DNA of 64,000 nucleotides from Marixanthomonas spongiae (GTDB lineage: Bacteria > Bacteroidota > Bacteroidia > Flavobacteriales > Flavobacteriaceae). The notes beneath the pieces are model-generated. The model did not search any database. It worked only from the letters and a program-made list of their open reading frames with translations, and was not told the origin of the DNA. The position numbers and the translations under genes are program-made. Positions 33,557 through 44,100 of the stretch are shown here, one piece after another. The stretch is from assembly GCF_003095375.1 (NCBI RefSeq), contig NZ_QEHR01000005.1, positions 186,001 to 250,000 of the forward strand. Direction: 5' to 3'. Numbering within the stretch: position 1 is the stretch's first letter; every line of letters begins with the position of its first letter.

Positions 33557-36500
33557 TTATGATGTGCAAGGAATTTCAATTTTGTTAACTACTCCATTTG
33601 AGCTGTCTGTTGCTATGGTGCCGTTCAATTGGTGCACCATCTCATTTACCATGTCCAGCCCAAGCGAATCTCGTTTTATTGCTTCTGCGCTATAGCCTTT
33701 ACCATTGTCTTTAATGGTAATAATAACCATTCCTGCAGTTTGTTTGCAGGAAATAGACAGTAGATGTTGTGGTTTGTACTGTCTGAAAGCATATTTAAAA
33801 GTATTGGTGATCAGTTCGTTCAAAATCAATCCAACCAGTGTAATGTTTATTTTGCAGATGATGTTTTTTTGCAAATCGAGTTCCAGCTCAAATTTGGCAG
33901 AATGCTCATCGGTTAGGGTTTCCATGATCTTGGTCGTAAAGTTTTCTATAAAAGCGCCCATGTTCACCTCGTCTGTTTTTGAACTGAGTTCTGCTTGCAC
34001 GTACGAAATGGCCAAAATCCTGTTTTTGGCGATGGTCAATATTTCTTTGGAATGTTCATCTTTTATGGAGTTGGTCTGGATGTTCAACAAACTGGACACG
34101 ATCTGCAAGTTGTTCTTAACGCGATGGCTCAGTTCTTTCATTAAAAATTCGATATTGTTCCGTTGCTTTAAAATAACTTCGTTATAAGCTTTTAAATCTT
34201 CGTTTTTATGAATTAAGTCTTGGGTGCGTTCATAAACAGTGTGTTCCAGTTTTAATTTGTCTCTTTTTAACTTCCTGGTTTGATATAAATAAAACGCAAT
34301 TACAACAAAAATAAGGAAAGACACAACGGCAACCTTAAAAACAGTTGTTTGGTACCACGGCGGGACCACAATCAACCGTAGTGTTTTTACAGTATCGCCC
34401 CAAACCCCAGCATCGTTCGAAGCTTTTATTTTAAGGGTGTATTTTCCAGGGTTTAGATTAGTATAGGTAACGCTGCGTTTTCCGCTTGGCGGACTCCAAT
34501 TTTTATCAAAATTTTTCAATTTGTATTGGTACGATACCTTTTGTGGGTTCAAATAATTCAATGCTGCAAAATTGAAGGTAAGGACATTTTCGCTGCTTTC
34601 AAAGCGCAAACTGTCCTTGAAGAGTTCGTTACGGTCAATGGGTTTGTTGAACAGCTCGACCGATTCTACATAAACGTTTGGCAAATAGGGGTTGTCCACA
34701 ATGTTTTCAGGATCAAAACTGTTGAAACCGTTGATGCCCCCAAAATAAAACGTGCCATCGTCATCCTTGAAACCAGATTTTCCGTTGAATTCATTGTCTT
34801 GCAGACCGTCTTTCTCTGTGTAGTTTTTAAAAGTATTGTCGCTGGTATTTAGTACAGAAAGTCCATAATTGGTGCTCATCCAAATGTGACAGTTATCATC
34901 TATCAATATGGTATAAACAAAATCGTTAGGAAAACCTTTTTGTTTGTAATAAAGGGTGGTTTCGTCGGTTTTCGGGTTCAATTTGGTCAATCCAGCGCTG
35001 GTGCCTATCCAAATCATGCCTTTTTGGTCTTCGTTAAGAGCAAAAACCCTATCGTTGGTAAGTTGGCTTTTTTCTGTATTGCTTTGCAAATAGGTTTGCA
35101 CCCATTTTCCGTTTGAGAGTTTGTACAGGCCTTGATCGGTACCCAACCATAAATTTTCTTTTGAGTCTTTTAAGTACACCCGAACCCGGTTCAACTGCTT
35201 TCCGTTAATTAAAACAGGTGTGAATGTTTCAGTTTTGGTGTTAAACTCACTAATTCCGCCAGACCAAGTGCACAGCCATAACTTATGGTTTTCCATGGGG
35301 ATGATGGTGAGTACTTCATTATCTGGCAAGCTATTTTTAGTTCCGTTGTGCAGCCATTGTTCAAAGGTGTCAGATTTTGGGTTGTATTTCATTAAACCAT
35401 CATAGATGCCACCGGTCCATAAGGTGCCATCTTCATCTTCGGCAAAACAATAGGTGATCCCGTTTTTTCCTGTTTGGTACTGCTTAAACGTTTGTTTCTT
35501 TAAGTTGTATTTTAGAGTGCCACGGGTGGTGCCCATCCACAAAATAGAGTCATTGCGTTTGTAAAAAGGAAAAACACTGATGCGTTGGTCGTCCTTCTTG
35601 GTTGGCAATGTTACTTTTACAGATGCGAATTTATCTTGATACACATTGCTGTGAAACACACCTTCGCCCGCCGTTCCCATCCATAAGTTGCCTTTGTTGT
35701 CTTTTACAAACTGCTCTATGTGTACATTTTCATAAACTTTAGACTGTTGGTCCTTGAATATAATCTTTTTGATCGCTCCTGTACTGAATGTAAATAAATA
35801 CGTTCCTTGGTTAGAAGCGATATAGCAGCTCTTTTCGTTTTTTCTGAAGAGTGATCGCAATGGAACATCCAGTAAAATACCTGAAACGGTACCGTCTTTT
35901 AAGTTATAGGTTTGAAGCCCTTTTCCTGAAGCAATATAAACGATGTCTCCGTTTTTTAAAAAGGAATAAACTGAATGGTCCTCAAAATTTTCCAATAGGC
36001 TTTTCTCTTTGGTCAATAAGTTAAAAATGAGGATGCCGGATTGGGTGGTTGCCAACCAATAGGTGTTTTTTGAAACCTTGACGACATCGGTCACAAAATT
36101 TTCCTTGTTCGTCTTCGGAAGTTTGAAAACCTGTTTGGCCTTAGATTTCCTGTCGAAAATAATGATGTGGTTTCTCGTTGAAAAAAGCAGGGTTTGTTCA
36201 TCGAGTTTTAAAATTTTATAAGCGATGGCCAAATCACTGTTTTCATACGTTTCATATAAATTGAAAAACCTATTTTCTGAACGTTTATATCCTGCTATCC
36301 CTTTAGAGTTGGTCGCAATCCACAGTGTGTCATTAACGGACAATAGTCCACGTATGTGATCGTCGGGGATAGAAGTACTGTCTTTGGCATGCGCCAAGTA
36401 TGGTTTAAAGCTGTAGCCATTAAACCTGTGTAGGCCATCTTCGGTACCTATCCACAAATAACCCAAGGAGTCTTGCGTCAATGCTTGTGCATTTAATTGC

Positions 36501-36619
36501 AACAGACCAGCTTCTTGCCCCAATCTGTTTATTTGAACTACTTCTGTGTCTTGGGCTATACTTTTGGCATAGCACAATAAAAAGAGCACCAACAAAAGAT
36601 TGGGCAACGCTATTGGCAA
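33557..36619 (-). CDS. Sensor histidine kinase with two beta-propellers (Reg_prop/Y_Y_Y)
   Basis: 1020 residues. N-terminal signal or anchor (LLLVLFLLCYAKSIAQ); about 25-650 contains repeated Reg_prop blades (DSLGYLWIGTEDGLHRFNG, KGNLWMGTAGEGVF, KENLWLGTDQGLYKL, KGMIWIGTSAGLTKL); then a Y_Y_Y domain (YQYKLKNFDKNW...GKYTLKIKASN), one transmembrane segment (~770-790), a HisKA_2-type phosphoacceptor box ELSHRVKNNLQIVSSLLN (~828-845) and an ATPase domain (LNELITNTFKYAF, IKDNGKGY). The sensor is periplasmic and probably binds polymer fragments. The start used is TTG; no ATG fits, and the n-region lacks positive charge, so the start is uncertain. Confidence 0.9.
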   Translation of the reverse strand: MPIALPNLLLVLFLLCYAKSIAQDTEVVQINRLGQEAGLLQLNAQALTQDSLGYLWIGTEDGLHRFNGYSFKPYLAHAKDSTSIPDDHIRGLLSVNDTLWIATNSKGIAGYKRSENRFFNLYETYENSDLAIAYKILKLDEQTLLFSTRNHIIIFDRKSKAKQVFKLPKTNKENFVTDVVKVSKNTYWLATTQSGILIFNLLTKEKSLLENFEDHSVYSFLKNGDIVYIASGKGLQTYNLKDGTVSGILLDVPLRSLFRKNEKSCYIASNQGTYLFTFSTGAIKKIIFKDQQSKVYENVHIEQFVKDNKGNLWMGTAGEGVFHSNVYQDKFASVKVTLPTKKDDQRISVFPFYKRNDSILWMGTTRGTLKYNLKKQTFKQYQTGKNGITYCFAEDEDGTLWTGGIYDGLMKYNPKSDTFEQWLHNGTKNSLPDNEVLTIIPMENHKLWLCTWSGGISEFNTKTETFTPVLINGKQLNRVRVYLKDSKENLWLGTDQGLYKLSNGKWVQTYLQSNTEKSQLTNDRVFALNEDQKGMIWIGTSAGLTKLNPKTDETTLYYKQKGFPNDFVYTILIDDNCHIWMSTNYGLSVLNTSDNTFKNYTEKDGLQDNEFNGKSGFKDDDGTFYFGGINGFNSFDPENIVDNPYLPNVYVESVELFNKPIDRNELFKDSLRFESSENVLTFNFAALNYLNPQKVSYQYKLKNFDKNWSPPSGKRSVTYTNLNPGKYTLKIKASNDAGVWGDTVKTLRLIVVPPWYQTTVFKVAVVSFLIFVVIAFYLYQTRKLKRDKLKLEHTVYERTQDLIHKNEDLKAYNEVILKQRNNIEFLMKELSHRVKNNLQIVSSLLNIQTNSIKDEHSKEILTIAKNRILAISYVQAELSSKTDEVNMGAFIENFTTKIMETLTDEHSAKFELELDLQKNIICKINITLVGLILNELITNTFKYAFRQYKPQHLLSISCKQTAGMVIITIKDNGKGYSAEAIKRDSLGLDMVNEMVHQLNGTIATDSSNGVVNKIEIPCTS

Positions 36620-36662
36620 ATTTTTAGAGGAGAAATAAGCTATTGTGGTTTTTTTTGAATGG

Positions 36663-38444
36663 TTATTTTTTGTGCCCGTAAATTTTATCGTACAGGTCTT
36701 GGTATTTTTCCTGTATCACTTTGCGTTTCATTTTCATAGTAGGGGTAAGGTGGCCTTCTTCAATGCTCCAAACGTCTGGGGTAAGTTCAAATTTTTTAAC
36801 TTTTTCCCATTGCCCGTAACGTTCGTTGTAAAAATCGACTTCCTCTTGAATGCGTTTTATTACATGTTCATTTTTGACCAACTCTTTATGGTCGTTAGGG
36901 ATATCATATTCTTTTTTGCTTCCCCATTCTTTTAAGAATTCAAAATCAGGCTGTATGAGCGCAGCTGGCATTTTCTCGCCTTCGCCAATAACCATGGCCT
37001 GTTCGATGAATCGGGATTGTTTTAAGTCGTTTTCTATTAACTGCGGGGCTACATATTTGCCGCCACTGGTTTTAAACATAGACTTTTTGCGGTCGGTTAT
37101 CTTAAGGAAACCCTCTTCATCTACTTCGCCAATATCGCCGGTATGAAAGTACCCGTCTATCAATACTTCGTCTGTTTTTTCTTTGTCTTTGTAATACCCA
37201 CACATAACCTGTGGGCCTTTGATCAATATTTCGCCATCGTTGGCAATTTTCACTTCGGTTTCTTTTAAGGGTTTACCTACGGTGCCAATTTTAAAACCGT
37301 GGTCGCGCATATCGTTTACCGACACCACCGGGGAGGTTTCGGTCAAGCCGTATCCTTCCATTACCGGGATTCCAGCAGCGTTGAACACCCTGGCCAAGCG
37401 CGGTTGCAAGGCGGCACTACCGCTTGCTGTTGCTTTAAGTTCACCGCCCAAGGCTTCTTGCCATTTGCTAAAAATCAACTTGCGGGCTACCTTCAGCTTG
37501 GTTTCGTACCACCAACCATTTTGACCGTACGGTTCATATTGCAAACCGACTTCAATGGCCCAGAAAAACAGTTTTTTCTTTATGCCCGAAAGTTCAGCTC
37601 CTTTGGCGATAATTTTGTCATATACTTTTTCCAATAACCTTGGGACCGAGCCCATAACGTGTGGTTTTACTTCTTTCAGGTTATCGCTTATGGTTTCCAA
37701 CGATTCGGCAAAATGAATCTCGCAACCGGTGTATTGGTACATATATAGCAGCATACGCTCATAAATATGGCAAACCGGCAAAAAACTGAGTGCCCGCGAC
37801 TCGCCAATATCGATTGGCAACCTATCGGAACTGTAAATGGCGTTGCTGGCTATGTTTTTGTGCGACAGCATGACCCCTTTGGGCTTTCCGGTTGTGCCCG
37901 ATGTGTATATCAAGGTAGCCAGATCGTCTTCTTTTATGGCCTCTTTTCGTTTTTCAACTTCATCTTGGTTGCTTTCGTCCTTTCCTTTTTCTAACAACTC
38001 TTCCCAATTGGTACACCCGTCTAATTTGTCAAAACAATACACCTCTTTTAAAGAAGGTACATTGTTTTTTATTTTTTTTACTTTATCCAGTACTTCTTGG
38101 CACGAAACAAAAACATATTTTGATTCACTGTGGTTGAGCACGTATTCGTATTCATCTTCCGAAATGGTTGGATAAATGGGAACGTCTTGCGCTCCTATTT
38201 GCATAATGGCTATATCGCAGATGTTCCATTCGGTGCGGTTGGTCATGGAGATGATGGCAATTTTATCATTGGGCTCAACTCCCATTTTAAGCAAGGAGCG
38301 GCTTAACGCGTTGGCTTTATCAATGTATTCTTGGGTTGAAGTGGCTTTCCAAGTGCCATCGTACTTTGTTACCAAGGCTTTTTTTTGTGGGTTGGTCTCC
38401 AGTTGATAGTATGGAAAATCGAAAAGTCTTTTAGGGTCTTTCAT
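36663..38444 (-). CDS. Long-chain fatty acid-CoA ligase (AMP-dependent synthetase)
   Basis: 593 residues. Activates fatty acids to acyl-CoA with ATP, feeding the beta-oxidation operon located 5 kb away. Adenylation motifs: IYTSGTTGKPKGVMLSHKN (P-loop), VMEGYGLTETSPVVS, GYFHTGDIGEVDEEGFLKITDRKKSMFKTSGGKYVAPQLIEN (hinge and A8 motif). It is of the FAA1/FadD15-like long-chain group by length and motif form. It lies 44 bases upstream of the sensor kinase on the same strand, with no visible terminator between, so partial read-through is possible; a functional link to the kinase is not shown. Confidence 0.93.
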   Translation of the reverse strand: MKDPKRLFDFPYYQLETNPQKKALVTKYDGTWKATSTQEYIDKANALSRSLLKMGVEPNDKIAIISMTNRTEWNICDIAIMQIGAQDVPIYPTISEDEYEYVLNHSESKYVFVSCQEVLDKVKKIKNNVPSLKEVYCFDKLDGCTNWEELLEKGKDESNQDEVEKRKEAIKEDDLATLIYTSGTTGKPKGVMLSHKNIASNAIYSSDRLPIDIGESRALSFLPVCHIYERMLLYMYQYTGCEIHFAESLETISDNLKEVKPHVMGSVPRLLEKVYDKIIAKGAELSGIKKKLFFWAIEVGLQYEPYGQNGWWYETKLKVARKLIFSKWQEALGGELKATASGSAALQPRLARVFNAAGIPVMEGYGLTETSPVVSVNDMRDHGFKIGTVGKPLKETEVKIANDGEILIKGPQVMCGYYKDKEKTDEVLIDGYFHTGDIGEVDEEGFLKITDRKKSMFKTSGGKYVAPQLIENDLKQSRFIEQAMVIGEGEKMPAALIQPDFEFLKEWGSKKEYDIPNDHKELVKNEHVIKRIQEEVDFYNERYGQWEKVKKFELTPDVWSIEEGHLTPTMKMKRKVIQEKYQDLYDKIYGHKK

Positions 38445-38497
38445 AATCTGTATTTAAAGGATAGGTGCAAAATAGTGATTTTTTTCAGAATGAAGCC

Positions 38498-38538
38498 GAA
38501 AAAAAAATGGAGCTGCCAACTTTGTGGCCGCTCCATTA
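38498..38538 (-). terminator. Terminator of the M14 carboxypeptidase gene
   Basis: Stem AATGGAGC / GCTCCATT (38506-38513 with 38530-38537), followed on the minus strand by eight or more T. Confidence 0.75.
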
Positions 38539-38563
38539 AAATTAATGATAATTTTTCAAAAAG

Positions 38564-40957
38564 TTACTGTTTTACAATTTTAAAAGTTTGTGACGCTTCT
38601 TCCGAAGTAAGTTTTAAAAGATAAATTCCCGCAGCATAACCGTTATAGTTCAAGGTTTGCGATCCACGATTGCTTTTTGATACAAAAACGCGTTGTCCCT
38701 GTACAGTAAAAAGTTCAACAGAATAATCGTTTAACGCTGTGTTTATGTTCAAAATATCGGTAACGGGATTGGGGTAAATGTTGAATTGATTTTCTGAAAT
38801 ACCTGAAACCAACAGCCCGGAATCGTCAACAATATTTATGGTTAGGTCGTCAAAATAAAACCCATCGGCACTCACGGCAGTGTCTGAGCTAAACTGAAAG
38901 CGTACCAAAATGGTTTCGCCCAAGTAATCGCTTAAATCGATTTCTTCCAATACCCAATCGTTTTGCGTGCCATCGTAAAGAGGTTCGCCCGTGGGTTGGC
39001 CGCTGTTTGAACTACCGTTATTGGTGAATTTACCGCACTGGGGCGTCCACGTGGCACCGTTGTCTATCGATACTTCAAATTGCGTGTAGTCCCAATTGTT
39101 TTCAATGTCCCATTTGGCATAAAAAGTAACATTGGCACCAATGGCTTCGGTTAAATCCACAGTATTTTTTAGCGTAATGGTTTTATTGGCGTTGTTTTGG
39201 TAATCCCCTCCTGGCGAATCTGTGATAGAACTGGATGGCGATACAAAAGTAGCCGTTGTGGTGCCCCAGCCGTTGTTGTTGAAATTATCGGTTACGCTAT
39301 CGCCTGCGTCTTCAAAAACAGCTTCCAATGCCCCGAATGTTTTGGTGATCAATGTACTGGTGTCGTAGCTTCCGTTGTTAACTACCAGTTCGTAAACCAC
39401 TTCGTCCCCAGGTTCTACATTGGTGGCCAATGTAAATTGAATGCTTCCAGTATCTTCATCTAAAAGCTCAAGGCCATTAAAACTAACCGGACTTCCAACT
39501 GAGGTAATATTCGCTGAAACAGGATTTAGGTTAACGGTAAAACTGCCATTGCCGTTTATGCCCAATCTCTTAATGTTGAACGTAGCATCGCTCGTCGCTG
39601 TATTTCCCGTAAAAGCTGGAGCGGTGTCGGTAACCTCTGCAAAATTATTGACCATTTTTGCCGAAGTCAAATTCAAGTACATCATAGTTTTTACCAGTGA
39701 TTCAATTTGATTGCTCGGTGGCCAAAACTCAGGACCAATCTCTGGCGTCATAGCATAAATTTTATCGTGGGTTCCTACGGTTCCGTACATAAAATCATCG
39801 CTATCGCCAGCAGCCGGGTACAGTTCTGAAGATAAAATATTGTTAAAGCCGTTTCGGGAGACCAATTCTTCTGAAATACCCATAAACAAATCGTTCTCGG
39901 GCGTTGGGGCATTGCTTGTATATCCATACGGGTACAATAGCAAATCCCCTGAGGTGTGATTGTTGAATGCCATGAGGAAATCGTGGTTTTCCACAAAAAA
40001 CTTTATGGCCTGCGTTTCCACTTCTGAAAAAGGCGCAGGACCGTGGTAAGTTTCACTACTGGTATTTGAAGATGCTCCTTCGCCCCCCCAAACACCGTTA
40101 TTGGGATTGCCATCTATATAATAATCGTAGTTACGGTTTAGGTCTATCCCATAACTGTTTTTTCGGTTTTTACGCCAAAACCCGCCGCCGTTGGGGTCTG
40201 TTTTCTCATTGTATAAATATCCGTCGGGGTTTATTACGGGCACGAAATACAGCTCGGTGTTGTTTACAATGCTTTGTACTTCGGGGTCTGTGTCGTAATT
40301 TTCCAATAAATACCACATATAGAATACCAATTGCGACAGTGAGATGGGTTCCCTGGCGTGGTGTATGGCTGTATAAAGTATCTGTGGTTCGCCTTCTGAA
40401 GTATTTTCAGGGTTGTCGCTTATTTTCACCCACTTAATACCGTTGCCGCCAATGGAAGGGGTAGTGGAATTGTCGGGCGTGCCTTCGGTTAAAAAATTAC
40501 CGATGTTTTCTTTTTCAGTAATTAAATTTGGATATTGGGCACGCATGGCATCCAGCTCGTCCAAAAGCTCTTGGTAGGTTAAGTAGCCGCCCATAGATCC
40601 CAAATTGAAATTGGCCGGGGTTTCATAATCTTCGCCCGAGGTATCACAACTGGGGTTTACGACAGGTTCTTGCATTTGGTTGCGCTGTAGGAAATATTGC
40701 TTGCTGTCTTCAATCAATACATCCACCTTATAGCCGGCATTTCGGGCCGTTTCAATTTCTGAAACTGAAAAATCTGAAATAATAAAATACCCCCGTTTAT
40801 GAGTGCCGTGCGCTACGGGAACCCCTAGGGATTCTAATCTTGAAAGGTCATCAATTGACGTGTAGTTTATTTTGGCACGTTGGTGTTTTTCTTGATATTC
40901 CTGCGAAAAAAGGAACGAAGTGGTCAATAATAAAAATAAGAGTACTGTTTTTTTCAT
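38564..40957 (-). CDS. T9SS-secreted M14 family zinc carboxypeptidase
   Basis: 797 residues, signal peptide at 1-18 (LTTSFLFSQ). Propeptide-like segment, then the M14 catalytic domain at ~120-425: zinc site HHAREPIS (HxxE), WRKNRKN, GIDLNRNYDYY, FNNHTSGDLLLYPYG (third ligand His) and the catalytic Glu in AMTPEIGPEFW. Residues ~455-720 are beta-rich (a propeptide/CARDB-like piece and a MAM/jelly-roll-like module with NNWDYTQFEVSIDNGATW). The C-terminus is a T9SS sorting domain (FNIYPNPVTDILNI...GIYLLKLTSEE). The enzyme is secreted or on the cell surface, degrading extracellular peptides. Gene stands alone between acyl-CoA ligase and purL. Confidence 0.94.
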   Translation of the reverse strand: MKKTVLLFLLLTTSFLFSQEYQEKHQRAKINYTSIDDLSRLESLGVPVAHGTHKRGYFIISDFSVSEIETARNAGYKVDVLIEDSKQYFLQRNQMQEPVVNPSCDTSGEDYETPANFNLGSMGGYLTYQELLDELDAMRAQYPNLITEKENIGNFLTEGTPDNSTTPSIGGNGIKWVKISDNPENTSEGEPQILYTAIHHAREPISLSQLVFYMWYLLENYDTDPEVQSIVNNTELYFVPVINPDGYLYNEKTDPNGGGFWRKNRKNSYGIDLNRNYDYYIDGNPNNGVWGGEGASSNTSSETYHGPAPFSEVETQAIKFFVENHDFLMAFNNHTSGDLLLYPYGYTSNAPTPENDLFMGISEELVSRNGFNNILSSELYPAAGDSDDFMYGTVGTHDKIYAMTPEIGPEFWPPSNQIESLVKTMMYLNLTSAKMVNNFAEVTDTAPAFTGNTATSDATFNIKRLGINGNGSFTVNLNPVSANITSVGSPVSFNGLELLDEDTGSIQFTLATNVEPGDEVVYELVVNNGSYDTSTLITKTFGALEAVFEDAGDSVTDNFNNNGWGTTTATFVSPSSSITDSPGGDYQNNANKTITLKNTVDLTEAIGANVTFYAKWDIENNWDYTQFEVSIDNGATWTPQCGKFTNNGSSNSGQPTGEPLYDGTQNDWVLEEIDLSDYLGETILVRFQFSSDTAVSADGFYFDDLTINIVDDSGLLVSGISENQFNIYPNPVTDILNINTALNDYSVELFTVQGQRVFVSKSNRGSQTLNYNGYAAGIYLLKLTSEEASQTFKIVKQ

Positions 40958-41151
40958 ATTCGGGTTTTGGTTTAGTGTGGTCTTAAAACGAGCCGAAAAC
41001 TAACAAATTGCTTTTAATTTATGGTGCTTTTTAACTAAAAAATTACGGACAAGTTTGCTGTTTCGGCAAAAAGAAAGAGGTTCTGCTAAGGAAAAAGCAA
41101 AATCAAAATCGGTTTACTCGTTATTGCATTACTGACATTGAGCCCTGAAAT

Positions 41152-44100
41152 TTATCTTTTCTCCAACCACTTTCGCGCGTTTACAAAAGCTTCCAACCAA
41201 GGGGAAACTTGATCGGTACGGTCTTTTGGGTAGTGTGCCCAGTTCCAGGGGAACGTAGAGCGTTCCAAATGTGGCATCATGACCAAGTGCCTTCCGGTTT
41301 CATCGGTCATCATAGCTGTATTGAAATCACTTCCGTTCGGGTTTGCCGGGAAGGTTTCGTAGCCATATTTTCCAACAATGTTATAATTGTCTTCGGAAAG
41401 CGGAAAACTGAACTTCCCTTCTCCGTGAGCCGCCCAAATACCCAATGTACTTCCAGCGAGTGAAGATAGCATGACCGAATTGTTTTCCTGAATTTTCACT
41501 GACGTGAAATTGCATTCAAATTTTCCGGTATCGTTATGCAACATTTTTGGTTTTTCATCGTGGTTTGGTGTCATCAATCCAAGCTCGATAAACAGTTGGC
41601 ATCCGTTGCAAACGCCCAATGAAAGCGTATCGTCTTTTGCAAAGAAATCCTTTAGGGCTTTGTTGGCTTTTTCGTTGTATAAAAACGCTCCGGCCCAACC
41701 TTTGGCGCTTCCCAACACATCACTGTTTGAGAATCCACCTACCGCGGCAATTAACTTGATATCTTCAAGTGTTTCGCGGCCTGTAATCAAATCGGTCATG
41801 TGTACATCCTTTACGTCAAATCCGGCCAAATAAAGGGCGTTTGCCATTTCGCGTTCGCTATTGCTTCCTTTTTCGCGAAGGATAGCAGCTTTAATTCGTG
41901 GTTTTTCTGAAGATACTTTAGGAAGCTTCCCGTCAAATTGCTTCGGAAACCTAAATTGAAGCGGATTCTTTTTATAGTTTTCAAACCGTTCTTGTGCTTT
42001 TTCTTTTCCACTTTGCTTTTCGTCCAACAATCGAGAGGTTGTGTACCAAACGTCGCGTATTTCAGGAATATTAAAGTTTAAAGTAGTATTGTTGAATGCA
42101 ATGTTTACGGTTTCAGAAGTAGAAACGCTTCCTATTTTGTTGAATTCGATTTTTGCTGAAGTCAAGGTTTCTTCTAAAATAGCATCTTCCGAAGCTTGAA
42201 TAACAACACCACAATTTTCAGAAAACAGTATTTTTACTATATCGTCCCCTAATTGTGAAAGATTAAGATCTGCGCCCAAATTGGTGTCGGCAAAACACAT
42301 TTCCAGCAAGGTAGTAATCAATCCACCTGAAGCCACGTCGTGCCCAGCAGCGATTTTTCCTTCAGAAATTAAGTGTTGAAGGGTGTTGAAAACCGTTTTT
42401 ACGTATTCAGCGCTTTTTACCGTTGGAACCTCATTACCAACCGAACTCAAAATCTGGGCAAAAGAAGAACCGCCCAATTTAAAGTCGTCTTGTGATACAT
42501 TAATATAGTAGATGCTTCCTTTTTCTTTCTGAAGAACGGGCTCCACAACTTTTTTAATATCGTTACAATGTCCAGCAGCCGAAATAATGACCGTTCCCGG
42601 GGAAATCACTTCTTCATTTTTATATTTCTGCTTCATGGAAAGCGAATCCTTTCCGGTAGGAACGTTAATCCCTAAATCGATTGCAAATTCTGAAACTCCT
42701 TGAACGGCTTGATATAATCGGGCATCTTCCCCTTCATTATTGCAAGGCCACATCCAGTTTGCGGAAAGGGATACACTTTTCAATCCATCTTCCAAAGGAG
42801 CCCAAACAATATTGGTCAACGCTTCGGTAATAGAATTTCTGGATCCAGCAACGGGGTCGACCAATCCGGAAATAGGAGAGTGCCCAATGGAAGTGGCAAC
42901 ACCTTCTTTTCCGTTATAATCCATTGCCATGACGCCACAATTGTTAAGGGGCAATTGCAACGGCCCCACACATTGTTGCTTGGCTACTTTTCCGCCTACG
43001 CAACGGTCTGCTTTATTGGTAAGCCAGTCTTTACAGCCCACAGCTTCTAGTTGAAACAACTGTGCTACATATTTTTGAATGTCGGCTGTATTATACTCAG
43101 GATTTTTGTACTCTCGTTGTACGGTCTTGTCTTTTAAAATGGTTTTTGGAGAGCTTCCGAACATATCGGCCAATTCAAAATCCATTGGTTTTTCGCCGGT
43201 GGTTTTGCTTTCGAATGTAAAACGGTAATCGCCGGTTACATCGCCAACTTCATACATTGGAGAACGCTCGCGGTCTGCCACGCGTTTTAGTTTGTCAATA
43301 TCATGATTGCCAATAACGAGCCCCATGCGTTCTTGCGATTCGTTCCCGATAATTTCTTTGGCTGAGAGGGTAGGATCGCCAACTGGCAGTTTGTCCAAGT
43401 CTATGTTGCCGCCCGTTTCTTCAACCAATTCACTCAAACAGTTGAGGTGGCCGCCCGCTCCGTGATCGTGGATGGAAACAATAGGGTTTGTTTCGCTTTC
43501 CACCATTCCGCGGACAGCATTTGCGGCACGTTTTTGCATTTCGGGGTTGCTTCGTTGTATGGCATTGAGTTCGATACCACTCTCAAAAGCGCCGGTGTCT
43601 GCCGAAGATACTGCGGCACCGCCCATACCAATACGGTAATTTTCGCCACCGAGAATTACTATTTTATCATCTTTCTTAGGGATGTCTTTTATAGCTTGGT
43701 CTGCTTTGCCGTAACCAACACCACCAGCCAGCATAATAACTTTGTCATAACCTAACTTTCGTGCTTGCTCTTCGTGTTCAAAAGTAAACACCGACCCGGC
43801 AATCAACGGTTGCCCAAATTTATTTCCAAAATCTGAAGCCCCGTTACTGGCTTTAATCAAAATATCCAAAGGTGTTTGGTACAGCCAATCACGTTCTTTC
43901 ATGGATTGTTCCCAAGGTCTATTAACACCGTGATCGTCCGCCTGCTGATCGGGCAGGGAGTCGAAGGGTCGTGAATAAGAAGTCATATAAACCGCTGTTC
44001 CGGCTAATGGCAAAGAACCTTTTCCACCGGCCAATCGGTCACGTATTTCCCCGCCGCTTCCAGTAGCTGCACCGTTAAAAGGTTCAACGGTAGTAGGGAA

